A DNA stretch of 64,000 nt from Paraphysomonas bandaiensis (taxonomy: Eukaryota > Chrysophyceae), in the NCBI GenBank assembly GCA_965644295.1, contig CBFFRP010000412.1, positions 124,001-188,000 on the forward strand, given 5' to 3'. The notes beneath the pieces are model-generated. The model saw nothing but the letters and a program-made list of their open reading frames with translations. It searched no databases and had not been told where the DNA came from. Below are positions 1-11,560 of this stretch, piece after piece. Each line of letters opens with the position of its first letter. Positions within the stretch are counted from its first letter, which is position 1. Made by a program: the position numbers and the translations under genes.

Positions 1-196
1 ACAGAGAACTGAGTACAAAAGACACCGTCGTTATGGGTATTAAGAGGTTTAATGGTGGGTATAACGCTGTCATATTGTCAGTGTGTATTTTGTTATGCTT
101 GTCGCAGGAGAAACAGCTGTCATGGAGACTCTTAACATCCCTCGCCCTCCTGATCTGATTCCAGTACCTCAAGATGCCAACCAGACGTCGACATGA
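1..196 (+). CDS. 3' end of an unrecognised protein (partial, two exons)
   Basis: Two exons join cleanly. The first runs from the window edge to 36, a GT-AG intron occupies 37-106, and the last exon is 107-196 with a TGA at 194-196. The visible C-terminus reads about 40 residues and includes KDTVVMGETAVMETLNIPRP followed by PDLIPVPQ. The join restores a glycine codon split after its first base, which supports the intron. The upstream body lies outside the window, so neither function nor length can be judged. I do not recognise the family. The alternative is chance open frame, but the matched phase and the Pro-rich in-frame tail argue for a real terminal exon. Confidence 0.5.
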
Positions 197-1010
197 ATCT
201 GGGAATGTATACGTACTCTGTTGTGTTGTGTAGTTGTAATGTATGTCAAAGAATTGTCTCGTGTCTATTGTGATTTCATGGCAAGCCGTGAGTAAGCAAG
301 TCTATGTTATCACCGGATTTGTGGGTTGTAATTAGTATAAAGAAAGTAGTTTTGTATCTATCAGTATCGTTGTCGTTTTACATGGGTTATAGGTTATTAC
401 CGGTCGGAAGTTATATCCGCTCTTTCTCTACCATTTAGTAAATATAACAGTTTCATCTCCATGTTGTGTAAAACTACAAAACTTCTACCTCTCAACTTTT
501 GTCATATTAAGTAAACAATATGCAAACGTAGGAAAACATGTTCTCCCTGCTCTTCTTTCTATCTTTGCTTCGGTTTCGACGGGGAGGTCTCATCTTTCGA
601 CGAAGCTGATTTCTAGTACTGAATGATGCCTCCTCTTGACAACTGCTGGAGTGCCCATCAATGCATGCAGGCAACTCCTCAGAGCTCTCCATCTCTTTCT
701 TCCGACGACTCTTTTTTCAAGTAGATTTAGAATTAGATAGGTCTTGCTATTCTAGCTACTTACGGCAGGAAATGCTTACATAAAATTCCTTTGAAGCACT
801 AAGCTTTTGTAGTGGCAATCCTTTTTTCTGCATCTCATGTAATCTACGCAATCAGTCATTCTGATATTGTAATGTAGACATATACATAAATGAAGTGCAG
901 TATATGAGATCGTGTATAGTGATGCATACCAGCAGTAGGTGTATTGTTGGCAACCCCAAGGGGAGCGACCGAAGGTGCAGGTCCACTCAATCCACTGTAT
1001 GAGGCTCTGT
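197..1010. other. Non-coding or unassigned stretch
   Basis: AT-rich 3' flank of the first gene. A short basic and Ser-rich frame on the minus strand (507-692) has no supportable start context, splice partners or family signature, so I do not call it a gene. Nothing else is seen. Confidence 0.4.
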
Positions 1011-1581
1011 GCTATAGGCTCGTGACCAAACACTTGCTGCTGATAGTAATCGTGTTTCTGGTCACGAGGGAGTCCAACGAGGAGGTGGCAGAGGCCGTGG
1101 TAGAGAGCGTAGAAGAAATCGGTGTGTTGTGGAGTCGGACTCCAGTGATAACGAAGAGAGCGCCGAGGAGGTGCCGGCAGACGACACAGAGAGCGAGAGA
1201 GCGAGCCGGATAGTGATAACGTAGACAACCACAGTGGCTCAGCGAGTGATGCTAGCAGCAGTTCGGATGATGAAGTCGGAGTATCGTTTGAAGTAGGCAA
1301 CAAAGGGAGGAATATCAGAGGTCTGAATGGTGTAGTTACTGCTGTTGTTGGTAAGTTGTTGGATGATGTGAAGTACACTGAAGGGCGCACCGATAGATTA
1401 AAGCGCAATCAGTTGAAAGCACCTGTAGTTAGAAAGAGTTCTGCGCCTAGATCGTCGTCTAGTTCTGCGCTGGGAACTACTCAATGCAGACCAGTGGGTT
1501 GATAGTAGTAGTATTAGGGCAGACAACGTAGTTACTGATGGTACAAGGAAACGTGCTGTTGGTGTGTCCTATAAGACCTAA
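1011..1581 (+). pseudogene. Relic of an acidic, Ser-rich protein broken by frameshifts
   Basis: Three successive plus-strand frames carry protein-like composition. The first (about 1011-1220) has a Gly/Arg block (GGGRGRGRERRRNR) followed by an acidic run with SDSSDNEESAEEVPADD. The second (about 1200-1500) continues SDNVDNHSGSASDASSSSDD, then a basic segment with LLDDVKYTEGRTDRLKRN and a Ser run. The third (about 1480-1581) has ADQWVDSSSIRADNVV and ends at a TAA with KRAVGVSYKT. The switches fall in a GAGAGCGAGAGAGCGAGC low-complexity run and near 1485, with no splice sites that would explain them. Either two indels killed the gene or the assembly has errors. The family is unknown, and a transposon-associated protein is possible. 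Confidence 0.35.
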
Positions 1582-2042
1582 ATATTAATAAAAATAATTA
1601 TTAACACTATACTTAGCCTAGCGAGTGCGACTTCATGAAAACACATCTTAACACACTCCTTCAATTTGTTGTGGTTGTAGTAAAATTGCTCATTCTGAAC
1701 TAGATATCAGAGAGAATTTGTCGTTAGACGAGATAGATTAATTAATATCGTTTATACGAATTGTGACAAACAACACAATCTCATTTTGCTCCACGCATAA
1801 TCTCCTACATATATGAACCTCTCGAAAAATCAAACTATTTCAGTTTCTCAATATCATCACAGCATTGGTACATCACTATATTTCACTGTATTCTCGTACA
1901 TTGTCTTCAAGTGCCACACTGAATATACTAGAATATAATCTATATACTAACAGTGGTAAGACGTAAGAAGGTGCAACATCCTTTCACATCACTTCTGGAA
2001 CTAAATCAAGTAGATACCACTTGACGGACAAGGTATACCACG
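1582..2042. other. AT-rich intergenic stretch
   Basis: Downstream flank of the relic and 3' flank of the minus-strand membrane protein gene. No coding frame, repeat family member or RNA gene was recognised. Confidence 0.5.
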
Positions 2043-4245
2043 TCATGTGTATACTATTTTCCCACTATACCCGTACTGAAATAATACAAATAAAAATAGC
2101 AGCAAGGAGTACATTATCCAAACTGCTTGTTTAGCCTCACATTTAATGCCCAGAACTTTAACTGGTTCTGCACGGTCCATTGCTTCTGCAGCGGTAATTA
2201 CAGTAAAAGCCGCCTTGATACTTTCTTTCAAGCAGTGGGAAGCTGGATCGCGTTCTGACGCAGCAGAGGGACAACTGGGCCACTTCACTGCAGTTCCGTC
2301 CGTGTTGTTCATGTCTGCGAAAGTCCCAGTCAGGAGCTGCAAATTTTGCTGCATGTTCACCATATGAGACGATATGATATGTCGATGAGACTGCATTTTT
2401 TTGTTAGTCATGTGAGCAATAAATATTATAGCAGCAAGGCAAATCGAGAATACAACTATCCACAGCAAAGTTTGCAAGAACTCTGCATTTACAAATAGCT
2501 CATTAGGATTGTTTCTAATGACACTTGTGACAAGGCTGAGCAACAAGACTACCAAAAGAAATATAATTCCTCCTGCAGAATAAAATAGATATTATAATAG
2601 AACGGCGCAATACTGTATAATTCTGCATGATATACCGTTATACATGTCCAGTCGAAATCTCACTCGGTACCCGAAATTGTGTAGAATGGTTCTCGCTTGC
2701 ATCCAAACAATATAGTTTGTGGTGTGTCTCATGTCGATTTGAGGGATATTAAAAGAATCCATTGTCATTCCCTCTGGACTAATAGAGGACGAGTAGCTCC
2801 GCCCATTGCTGCTCAAGCTCGAGCTGTCTGGAGACATGTCAGGATAATCATTCGGCGACAGCTCCAACTTAGAAATTTTGTCTTCCTCCTCACTCCCGTC
2901 TACTAGCGGGCGCTCGAGATCACCTACATGTTAGAATTAAAACACATAATATATTTGGCTAAAGTGGAGGGAATAATTCTACACACCTCCACTGCTAGAG
3001 ACATCCTCGTAATCAGATCGTGCAAAGGAAACTCTCACTGCGTCTGTGTTTCTACCAACTACTCGATGAACAATATTCATATCTTGCCGATTCGCTGGGT
3101 CTAAATCTCCTACACCAACCCTCAGTCGGGCTTTCATATTGAGATCCACTAAACGAATCATCTGCTCCAGTACTTCAGATAGTAGGAAGCGTCTAAGCAC
3201 ATCGCAGGCAGCGCTATAGAGAAAGTTGAGCATTATCATGAAAAAAGTAAAGCTGAGAAAAAATGAAGATACGGTATAAACTACAACCCAACCGTGCATG
3301 CGTTCAACATGAATGCAGTACAATATATTGGGTAACACGGCATTGAATACGCTCACTGAAATGATCCCGACATCCACCACGGATCCAAACCCGCACAAAC
3401 ATGTGGCATGTAGTGCTGCAACGCACAAGCAGTGGAGAGAGACCATGTAGCTTCCGTCTGGCCGGCGGACAAGGTGCTTGTCGTAAAGAGTTTTGTTAAC
3501 TCGAATATGAAGAGCTTTTGAAAGAAACGTCCGCCAGCGGGCGAACTGGATCCGCTCTTTTTCGCCGTCTTCTGGGTTCGGGACAATGAAATGAGAACTC
3601 TCAATCGCAATTCCACAACGAGCAGCAGATACCAATACTTCATAGTTAATAATTTCAGGCGTTAATCGACGCCACCCTGAACCGAGTTGAAGCTGTTGCT
3701 GATATGATCGTACGTCATCGATCTGCTCCTGCGTCGGCCACTTCGAGAGGTTCACTCGTTTGTCTGATATGTTGTGACCACGCAAAATTCGCCTGATATA
3801 TATAAACATATAGTTAATTGTATTACACAATGAACAGGTGAGGTATACCTGTACTCTGAAGGACTTAATGTTGCATACTTGAAAGCCACCATAATGCGGT
3901 GTGATAGTAATAGAAACGCCGGTAACAAGGCGTGACTGAGACGCACATCGCCAGTAGCAGTCGCATAGACAGATATTAACATTAAATAAAATAATGTTAT
4001 AGACAATAATCCAAATATCGTCCCCTGTCAAATACAAATAAGACCATTTGAGTAAAGAAAAACAGCACACGGACCATGTTATTGAAAGGGAAAAAATTCT
4101 GAGAATATAGAGCTATCCATCCGTTTTTCCAGACTATGTATGGGAGTAATAATGGATAAGTAATGTGGAGTATAAGTTGCTCAATAAATACAGCCACAGA
4201 GAAGTGAATGCTCATAGAGTCGAATAATATCTTCGTCATATTCAC
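2043..4245 (-). CDS. Multipass membrane protein, family not recognised
   Basis: Five exons fit in one frame: 4245-4075, 4024-3849, 3792-2987, 2923-2636 and 2572-2043, giving about 656 residues. Introns are only about 50-65 nt and each join restores a split codon or clean phase. The product starts MNMTKILFDS. It has a hydrophobic N-terminal half (about residues 12-100), a soluble segment with LSKWPTQEQIDDVRSYQQQ, two more hydrophobic segments near residues 220-300, an acidic Ser-rich loop (EEEDKISKLELSPNDYPD, then a poly-Ser patch), and a C-terminal hairpin of two strong membrane spans (VVLLLSLVTSVI; MYSLLLFLFVLFQYGY). The architecture suggests an integral membrane protein with a large cytosolic loop. 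Start chosen as the first ATG of exon 1. Function unknown. It is divergent from the pyrophosphatase gene at 4793. Confidence 0.75.
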
Positions 4246-4792
4246 TTATGGGGATTATCCAATAGGAGGGAGTTGATATGATTCGATACTATTCGGTGAA
4301 GTAGAAGTGCGAAGAAGGTAAATAACTTTACTTTAGAAGCACCATACGTCAACGAGAACAGGACACTCAGTTAAACTGTTGACTATGTTTTATAGCTGTA
4401 TCTAATCTATGACACGGAACTTGTGGACAGTACGAGTACTACGACTAACGATTGTTGCTCGTACATACTTTTTACAGGTTTTCGCAGGCTCTACCCTCCA
4501 ATTTTTATAAATAAGTCTTTTCCGAAACTGGCTTTTCGTGGGATCAAAATCATACATATGACATACACACCAGCATCATACGACATATGAAATTTTTATA
4601 CTATACGTATACATATACCATCATGGTATACATGGACACCCACCTGTTGAGAACATCTCATCCACAACCACTTTGTATAACAATATATTTATTCTCCCCA
4701 TCACAGTATACCGTATACACCCCGCACTTAACCAATTCTCATTAAACACTCATATATTCTGGTGTTTTCATACATTGAGTTGCGTTATCAAC
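4246..4792. promoter_or_regulatory. Divergent intergenic region between two gene starts
   Basis: About 550 bp separates the minus-strand membrane-protein start (4245) from the plus-strand pyrophosphatase start (4793), so both promoters must lie here. It contains AT-rich tracts such as ATACGTATACATATA near 4605. No specific element could be assigned. Confidence 0.35.
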
Positions 4793-6160
4793 ATGGGCAA
4801 TCAGGCTACTAAAGATGCTAAACCATTTGATCTGGATACTGCACGTGAAACAAAAAAATCACTTATTCAAGGCACAGGTGGACAAGAAATACAAACTGAG
4901 AAAGAATACACAAATTTGGAAGATGGAAGTCAACTTAGACGACGACTGACTAATACAGAATCTGAAGTTGTGAAGAGAAAATCTGCTGTGAGTGAAATCA
5001 TTTCGCGTATGCCGGAACAGCCCTCTCTTCCTCAAGTTTCAGCTTACATTCCTTTCATATTGTCGGATGCTATATTTTGTGGTCATCTTGTGACCGATCT
5101 GGATTCTATTGCAGGTTCTATTGGTGCTGCTGAGTTGTATGGCGGCGTGGCAGCGAGAGCATCCGAAGTGAACTCTGAAACGCAATTCGCTCTGGATTAT
5201 TGGGGCGTTCCGAAACCACTCCCTATTGAGGATCTGGTAGTCAGTCAACCCAATGCTGGAATATGTTTGGTGGACCATCAGCAAATGTCTCAAGTGAACC
5301 CTGCCATAGATCCTGACCGTATTGTCGGTGTTATCGACCACCATGCCCTTCAGAACGCTACCATTGTCACGGACCGCGCAATATACATGGACATTCGTCC
5401 TTGGGGATCGATGTCGACTATAATTGCCCACACGTTTCTGACTATTCAACGCCGTCCTAGGAAGTGTGTGGCAGGAATGTTGCTTTGCGCTATTCTTTCT
5501 GACACCTTAAATCTAATGGGACCTACTACAACTGATTGGGACAAGATGATGGTAGCCATTTTATGTGAAATTGCTGGTGTCACAGATATTGAAGCGCTAG
5601 CGAAGGCACAATTCAAAGCTAAATCAAAGGAGCTAGAAGGTTCAATTATGAATTGGATCACTATTACTTTTAAGAACTAAATAATTTTTGTAGGTCTGAC
5701 TGCCCAGCAGCTGTGTGATGGTGATATCAAGGTGTTCTCTTTCCACGCTGAAAAATTCCGAGGCAATATGGGATTCGCAGTAGTTGAAACCACCGATGAC
5801 TCTGTCATCTTAGCCCGCAAAGAGGAGCTCTTGGAGGCCTTGCGAGAGAGCAAACGAGAAAAAAGCCTGGATTTACTGTTTCTCTCCGTGGTCAACATAG
5901 TGTCTCTTCATTCGACACTGCTCACACTGGGTCCTGTTGAACAGGATCTTGCCAAAACCGCGTTTCCCCCTGTTTCAGGTGCTGAATATTTAATTCTTTC
6001 ACGAGTATGTATTATATTGTATGTAGGTGGCGCTGGCCCTACGGATGACCCCAATGTTTACTTCCTAGGCGGCTTGGTATCTCGTAAAAAAGACTACATA
6101 CCCGTCATAAGCCGCACAATTAACAAGGATGGGTGGGCTCCACCTGCCGATATGATTTAA
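4793..6160 (+). CDS. Family II (DHH/DHHA2) inorganic pyrophosphatase-like protein
   Basis: Three exons (4793-5639, 5694-5978, 6027-6160) encode about 421 residues, and both joins restore split Gly codons. Seen: the DHH-superfamily N-terminal motif GHLVTDLDSIAGSIGAAEL, corresponding to the family's G-H-x-x-x-D-x-D-S. Further on are LVDHQQ, the signature IDHHAL, and a C-terminal DHHA2-type region ending in RTINKDGW. These are the metal-binding Asp/His sites of Mn/Co-dependent pyrophosphatases, which hydrolyse PPi to phosphate in the cytosol; related exopolyphosphatases share the fold. The first aspartate site reads TDLDS where many enzymes have PDTDS. About 100 residues of extension, rich in charged residues, precede the catalytic core. 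I chose the ATG at 4793 because the upstream in-frame ATG (4673) adds a non-conserved leader and because MGNQAT is a textbook N-myristoylation start. Membrane tethering is therefore inferred. Confidence 0.9.
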
Positions 6161-6543
6161 TTGTATTGCTGGAATTGTTCCTTTCCATATGTTGTGACTA
6201 TATGTTTCCCAACGGACTGTTGTGTATCCTAAATTGTCCAGTGAACCCTACACATATCGGCGCTGCTACTACAGATGCCTTATTTTTGAGATAATCAACT
6301 GTCGATAACTTGAGTTTGTGACGCGTTTTTGGGACATAGTTTTGACGCACTAGTTTCAAATAATAAGAGTTATCTTCAGTCCTCTCATAGGGTTTTTACT
6401 CTACTACAGTAAATTATAACTATAAGTCGCTTGTGCTTCTGTGTAATGCACATAAATATGTCCTGCAACGTAAGCATAAAGCAATAACAGACTCATACAT
6501 AACCGCGTGGTGAACGTATAATATACATCGTTTTAGTTATTAG
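6161..6543. other. Convergent 3' intergenic region
   Basis: This 383 bp lies between the ends of the pyrophosphatase (+) and amidohydrolase (-) genes. It is AT-rich and must hold both 3' ends. No other feature is visible. Confidence 0.5.
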
Positions 6544-8215
6544 TTACTTAGTTACACGCTTCACTACTTTTCCATCCCGTACTACACATATTACTCCAGT
6601 TTCTAAGAGAGTGATATCATCCAATGGATTCCCATTGACAATAACAATGTCAGCAATACACCCGGGGTATATTCTACCGAGGTCTGGATATTCTAGGAGC
6701 TCCGCAGCTGAGCTCGTTCCAGCATATATGGCTTGTAGTGGTGTCATATGCGCGTATTTGACAAGATATTGAAACTCTCTTGCTACACAAGCGGCGTCAA
6801 AGCATCACAGTATTGCAGAAGCTGCACTATACCTGTTATTGCTGGATCCCACCCAACAAAGTCGGAACCAAGAGCCACCTTTACACCAGCTGCTGCAGCT
6901 CGACGGACTGCCCCATAATATCTATTCTTTCCCGCAATCTGTCACACAAAAACTAATTATTACATATAGCAGTGAAGTCACGATATAAATAACGGGATTA
7001 AAACAAAGCATGCATATACATACCTGTAGTTCTATTAGCCGACTCTGTGCACTATCTACACTGGTATCGTAGCCAAAATGCTCGCCTAAAAAAGGAATTA
7101 CATTAGCAGAAATAACTCACACATTACAACTATAACCTACGGAGAAAGTCGGTACTATCCATGCACCAGTACGAAGGCAGGCGGCAATCCCTTCGTCATC
7201 AATGTAAGAGGCATGTTCTATCGATCTTACCCCTGTGAAATATCCATACATAATACGAAAACAGAATGGGAGCAGTACTCCACACACCTGCGAGTGCAGC
7301 TTGCTTGATTCCATCGGCACCATGGGCATGGGCCATGACATGAACCTTAAGTAAAAGAAAATATCGTTGAATAGTACATTTAAACATAGAAAGATAAGAA
7401 TTGTCTAATGCTGTCAGAAAATCCAGGCCAGCAATTTCAGTGCCTTACTTGTCTGCGCCTCGCTTCCTGTACGCAAGCAGTGAGCTCTGCAGGAGAAAAG
7501 TGTGTATTCTCGGGGCTATCTTTTGGTCCAGTGCTTGCCGACATGAAAGCTCCTGAAGAGAGTGTGTTACCCAATATTGAAAAGTGGATACTATATGCGA
7601 ACCTGTCGCCAGTATTTTGATCCAGTCGGAGCCGTATTTAATCTCACGACGTACGGCTTTTACCATTTCATCCGGTCCATCTGCAATAATTCCCTCAGTA
7701 AGCCCACACGGGCAGTTGTCTGGAGCAAGGAAGCTAATATCCCCCCCACCACCCGTAACAGAGATATAGTGTCCCGCTCCAATAATTCGGGGCCCAACAA
7801 ACTCTCCACGATTAATAGCACGAGCTAATGCAAAAGTTGGGTAGTATGTGTCTGCATCCCCAGCAGAACGTAGAGTTGTAAATCCCGCCTGTAACAGCCC
7901 CTGAGCAAATCTCAAAGCACGCAATACTTTGTCAGCTGAACTGAGCCTGAGATGATCCATCTGATAGTCATCCGTAGCAATAGATAAATGTACATGACAG
8001 TCAATAAACCCTGGCATAAGAGTACTACCAGGAGGGAAAGAATAAAACTCTATATTTGTTAATTCTGGTTCACCTGATATAATATCCATTATACGCCCAG
8101 TCTGTGGATTGATTAATACAGTCCATCTCGTCCAATCAGCATTCACCATTACGTCTTTTTCACCCTTACCATTACAGGTAATGATACGATCAACAATTAG
8201 TCCGAGTAATGACAT
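6544..8215 (-). CDS. Metal-dependent amidohydrolase (imidazolonepropionase-like)
   Basis: Seven exons (8215-7603, 7552-7449, 7345-7288, 7232-7137, 7085-7024, 6938-6833, 6782-6544) give about 425 residues with consistent phases. The amidohydrolase TIM-barrel signature is complete: metal-binding HVH in MPGFIDCHVHLSIA, the presumptive metal-bridging Lys in DWIKILATG, metal His in VMAHAHGADG, His in SIEHASYIDDEG, and the catalytic Asp in ALGSDFVGWDP. The C-terminal composite beta-domain is present (PGCIADIVIVNGNPLDDI). The Gly-rich ISVTGGGGD and GAFMSASTGP segments match the imidazolonepropionase/prolidase-like branch common in bacteria. The substrate cannot be told from sequence; candidates are N-acyl or cyclic amides and aryl dipeptides. 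No signal peptide was seen, so it is probably cytosolic. It lies head-to-head with the bromodomain gene. Confidence 0.9.
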
Positions 8216-8608
8216 TTTAAGGCAGTAGAAAATAGATTATGAAACAGTTAATTGAGATATCTTCATATAGCTGCCTATAGTTTATAGCATAGAACAACTG
8301 TCCGCCTTTATACATGATCTCGCCATATTAGATATATCCGGTTACGGATGTATGCATCCCTCATATCCCGGTACGGATCTTGCACATAGGACTGCATGTA
8401 GGAGAGATGAAAATAAAATTGAATTGATTCAAATTTTTAAATATTAGCTAAAAACAGGTTTATTGCACAAAATCCACACAATTGTAGTGAAAAAGCAGCA
8501 ATTTCTGCTAAAGCAAGTAAGTATGATTTTCGCTATTCATTAAGAGCGATCGAAGTCCTCTAAACTACATCTATATCCTTCGCTCTGATAACACATATCA
8601 ACGTCGTC
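8216..8608. promoter_or_regulatory. Short divergent promoter region
   Basis: This 393 bp is shared by the amidohydrolase (-) and BET-protein (+) starts. It contains two imperfect copies of a TCC(c)GGTTACGGAT / TCCCGGTACGGATC word around 8337-8378. The repeated CGGATGTA/CGGATCTT words could be binding sites, but nothing proves it. Confidence 0.35.
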
Positions 8609-9817
8609 ATGAGCAGTAGTTCAAGTTCTAACTTACGCAATGCACTGGAAGATATTCTTAAAATAGTGTATGCGTTTATTGCTAAAAGAGAAGCCGAACC
8701 GTTTAAAGAACCTCTAGACTGGAAAGCAAACGAGCTGTTTGACTATCCTGATGTAGTCAAACACCCAATGGATCTAGGAACACTGAAGGTGAGTACGATA
8801 TCTAATTGGGAGATATGACTTAGAGTTTCACAGGATAATTTGCGGAATAATGTATATAGCTCTATTGATGATGCCGCAAGAGATATGCGACTCATATGGA
8901 CTAATTGTATGAGTTATAACCAAGTATGGTGGAAAATTAATGCTTCTTATCTCATTTGACAAGCTGCTATTTAGGATGGAAGCGAGTACTACCATTTAGC
9001 CGATACCTTTGCCAAAACATTTGAGAATAAATATGTTGAGGTTCGTGTATTTCACACTAACATAATGAGTTGTATCATAACTGTTTGTTCTGTATTAGCT
9101 ACGTAAAAAATATGGATTCAATAGTTGTGACCCCGGTCGAATCCCAACAATGGACGAAAAAATCCGATTGAGTTATGATTTGTTTAGAATAGGTAAGTCT
9201 TACTGTGTACGTGTGTTTAGTTAGGTGCGCATTCGCTGGTTCACATGTCTGTTACATAGCTCACTGTTTTCCGTAACAGCTCCTGAGCAGCTCGCTCGGA
9301 CTTTAACTATGATTGAGAAAAGTTGCCCCCAGGCTGTAACACGGGTAAATAGCTGTCCGTCTTAGGAATAGGCGAATTGCGTCATGATTGTGTGAATTAT
9401 ATACATCGAGCAGAAGCATTTATCGTTTTTCTACTCAGGAGATGAATAAGGGTACCGAAGAAGCCTTAATTAGTATGGACTTGTTGTCACCTACATGTTT
9501 TCATGAGGTCAGTAAACGTTGATAATTCCCATGTCGCAATTGGATATATAGCCTACCCTGTGTCATTGTATGTTCTATTTGCTTATTGAATGCTTATAAT
9601 AGGTCGCGGGGTATGTAAAGTCATGTGAACCTAATGAGACAAAAGGTGCACAAACATTCCATTATGGCATACGTTGTGTTCGTGGTGAATATTTGCGACA
9701 TCTACCATATTTTATATTCAACCGAAACGTTGCGCTGGATGTGTAATATTGTGAAATGTTCTAGGGAAGCGCAAGCGTAGTGGAGGAGGGCCCCCATCCA
9801 AAAAAGCAACGAAATAA
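8609..9817 (+). CDS. Small BET-type protein: one bromodomain plus NET domain
   Basis: Eight exons (8609-8788, 8834-8923, 8975-9040, 9099-9192, 9280-9344, 9439-9507, 9603-9645, 9765-9817) sum to 660 nt, 219 residues. Residues about 10-115 form a bromodomain: FDYPDVVKHPMDLGTLK carries the ZA-loop PDY/PMDL pattern and CMSYN contains the conserved acetyl-lysine-binding Asn. Residues about 140-205 match the NET (extra-terminal) domain of BET proteins: LSYDLFRIAPEQLARTLTMI, then ALISMDLLSPTCFHEVAGYV, as in BRD2/3/4 and plant GTE proteins. The C-terminus KGKRKRSGGG...KK is a likely nuclear localisation signal. It probably reads acetylated histones and recruits chromatin factors through NET. It is far shorter than animal BETs, which have two bromodomains. 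Introns are 45-120 nt. Confidence 0.92.
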
Positions 9818-10498
9818 ATATTTATCCTGTTGATGCCATTACTATATTCACCTCGTGTACGATAATATTCAGTCTATGCTGCGATGTAAATTAGTTCTTG
9901 CCATGTATCTGCGAAATTTCAGAGCCATCTACTTTGTACTAATATGTATACTCTCTCCAGCAACCCATAAATTCCTCTTAGCTTTTCAACCCTGGTCCCA
10001 GCCATGTTAGAAGTGTTTTGCGAAAATAGATATCTAATGAGCCTACAAACTACAAACATTCAATAGGCAATTCCTTTCCTGGCCGTTCAATATTCAATGT
10101 ATATATATTTGAGATATACCATGGTCTTACTTCTCACAGACAATAGTTATTGCATGGCCACCTTGCACAATAGAAACGTACTAAGTAAATACACTAGACT
10201 AAGTTTTACACCAATTCTGATGCGACTAGCTATTTCCACACTCCACCAACTTCTTAACTAGATTGAATAATAGGTCTCGAGAAATAATATGTTGCTATAT
10301 TATTACTGAGTGTTGACACATAAACAACAATAGTGGATATCATTGAACTGCAAACCAAGAGAAAATAGTTTCACCCCAGAAGCATTGTTCATCCAAAATA
10401 GATAGAGAGATAAATAGTTGAGAAGTCATGTGCAAATTTTCAAAAAATTAAACCACTGCAATTTTTAAAGCGGAAATTTCCGTATGTTCTCCGTACAA
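9818..10498. other. Convergent 3' intergenic region
   Basis: About 680 AT-rich bases between the ends of the BET gene (+) and the GG-repeat gene (-). I see no open frame with coding character and no repeat-family member. Confidence 0.5.
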
Positions 10499-11560
10499 CT
10501 AGCCCAGAACAATAGAAGATGCTCCTCCAGCAGTATTTCGACGCCCAGACATTAGGGACTGTTGGACAGGTTCGTCGGAAATAGATAGTGAGGCCATCAT
10601 CTGACTAGAATTAGAGGCAGTAGGGGCGCAATGAACAACTGGTTTATTCTCTGCTCGTGTATGGGGGCAGTCATGATTAAATACGTCGTTCATAGAATCC
10701 GAGGCCCGTGTGGGGTATCTCCTTCCAGTAGCTGGTCTCTCTGGCTCGCATTCACCAAAAGAAACAGAAGATGCCCCACAACCTGCGACCTGCTTCCTTG
10801 CAGCATGGATCTTCTCGAGGGGTGCATCATTGCTGAGGGAGATAGTTGATTTGTTCCCATCGGAATGCTTCCTTACTGTGTGTGAGTTGGCCAATTCTGC
10901 TCGTGAATCACACTCCCCTAATGAAATGGTGGTAAAGGAGTTGGTCCCGTGAACATGTTTGCGTTCCGAATTAGGGCGTTCAATGATTGGTTCCGATTCT
11001 CCCAGACATATTGTCGACTCTCCACCACCGGCATGTTTCTTCGACGTGTGTAGGGGTGCAGATGTACGTAAAGAATAAGCAAGTTCGTTGTCTTTCCTGA
11101 ATATTGAAGATGTCGTGTTGGTAGCAGGCACATGTTTTTTTCCAGGAGGTGCGGGTTCAACTGGGGCGTCATCACTGAGCTCTACGGATGACACCCCGTG
11201 CCCTTTAATATGCTTCCTCCCACCATATTGATGCTCAACAGCTCCAGAGTCACTTAAAGTAAGCGTAGATTCTCCACCAGTTACATGTTTTCTACTTGTT
11301 TCCTTTATATCACGTGTATAACTATCGCCATCGTTATCCGCTCCATCATGATGTGTTTGATCATAAGGCTGATGTCTCCTTCCAGTTATATTAGCCGACT
11401 CATATGCACTGGAGTCTCCAATACAAATGGATGATTTCCCTCCAGGAGGAGCGTGACGACGTGTACTAGACCTCACTGGTATAATAATCTGGCATGAGGT
11501 TTACTATCATAATATATTACACATACCAATATTTAAATCTGTGCTCATTTTTGTCGACAT
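10499..11560 (-). CDS. Repeat protein with about ten GG-S-S-I-x-LG motifs (HN1/Jupiter-like)
   Basis: Two exons (11560-11527 and 11475-10499) give 336 residues with a split Val codon. The start context MSTKMSTDLN gives a short first exon. The protein is almost entirely a degenerate repeat of about 25-35 residues: a basic pair plus His, then Gly-rich, then S-S/T-I and LG or LSD. Clear copies include RRHAPPGGKSSICIGDSS, RKHVTGGESTLTLSD, KKHAGGGESTICLGES, RKHSDGNKSTISLSND, RKQVAGCGASSVSFGE and the terminal RRNTAGGASSIVLG. The PPGG-x-SS-I-x-G core resembles the short motif of HN1/JPT1 and Drosophila Jupiter, which are microtubule-associated. The resemblance is by eye only. The protein is hydrophilic and probably disordered, with no membrane span. 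Function inferred at best as a cytoskeletal partner. Confidence 0.75.

Noticed and set aside
776-1408. 210-codon open frame on the minus strand
   Set aside because: It is antisense to the acidic plus-strand relic, has no recognisable domain, and its Ser/Leu/Pro-rich composition is what antisense to acidic Ser-rich coding DNA gives.
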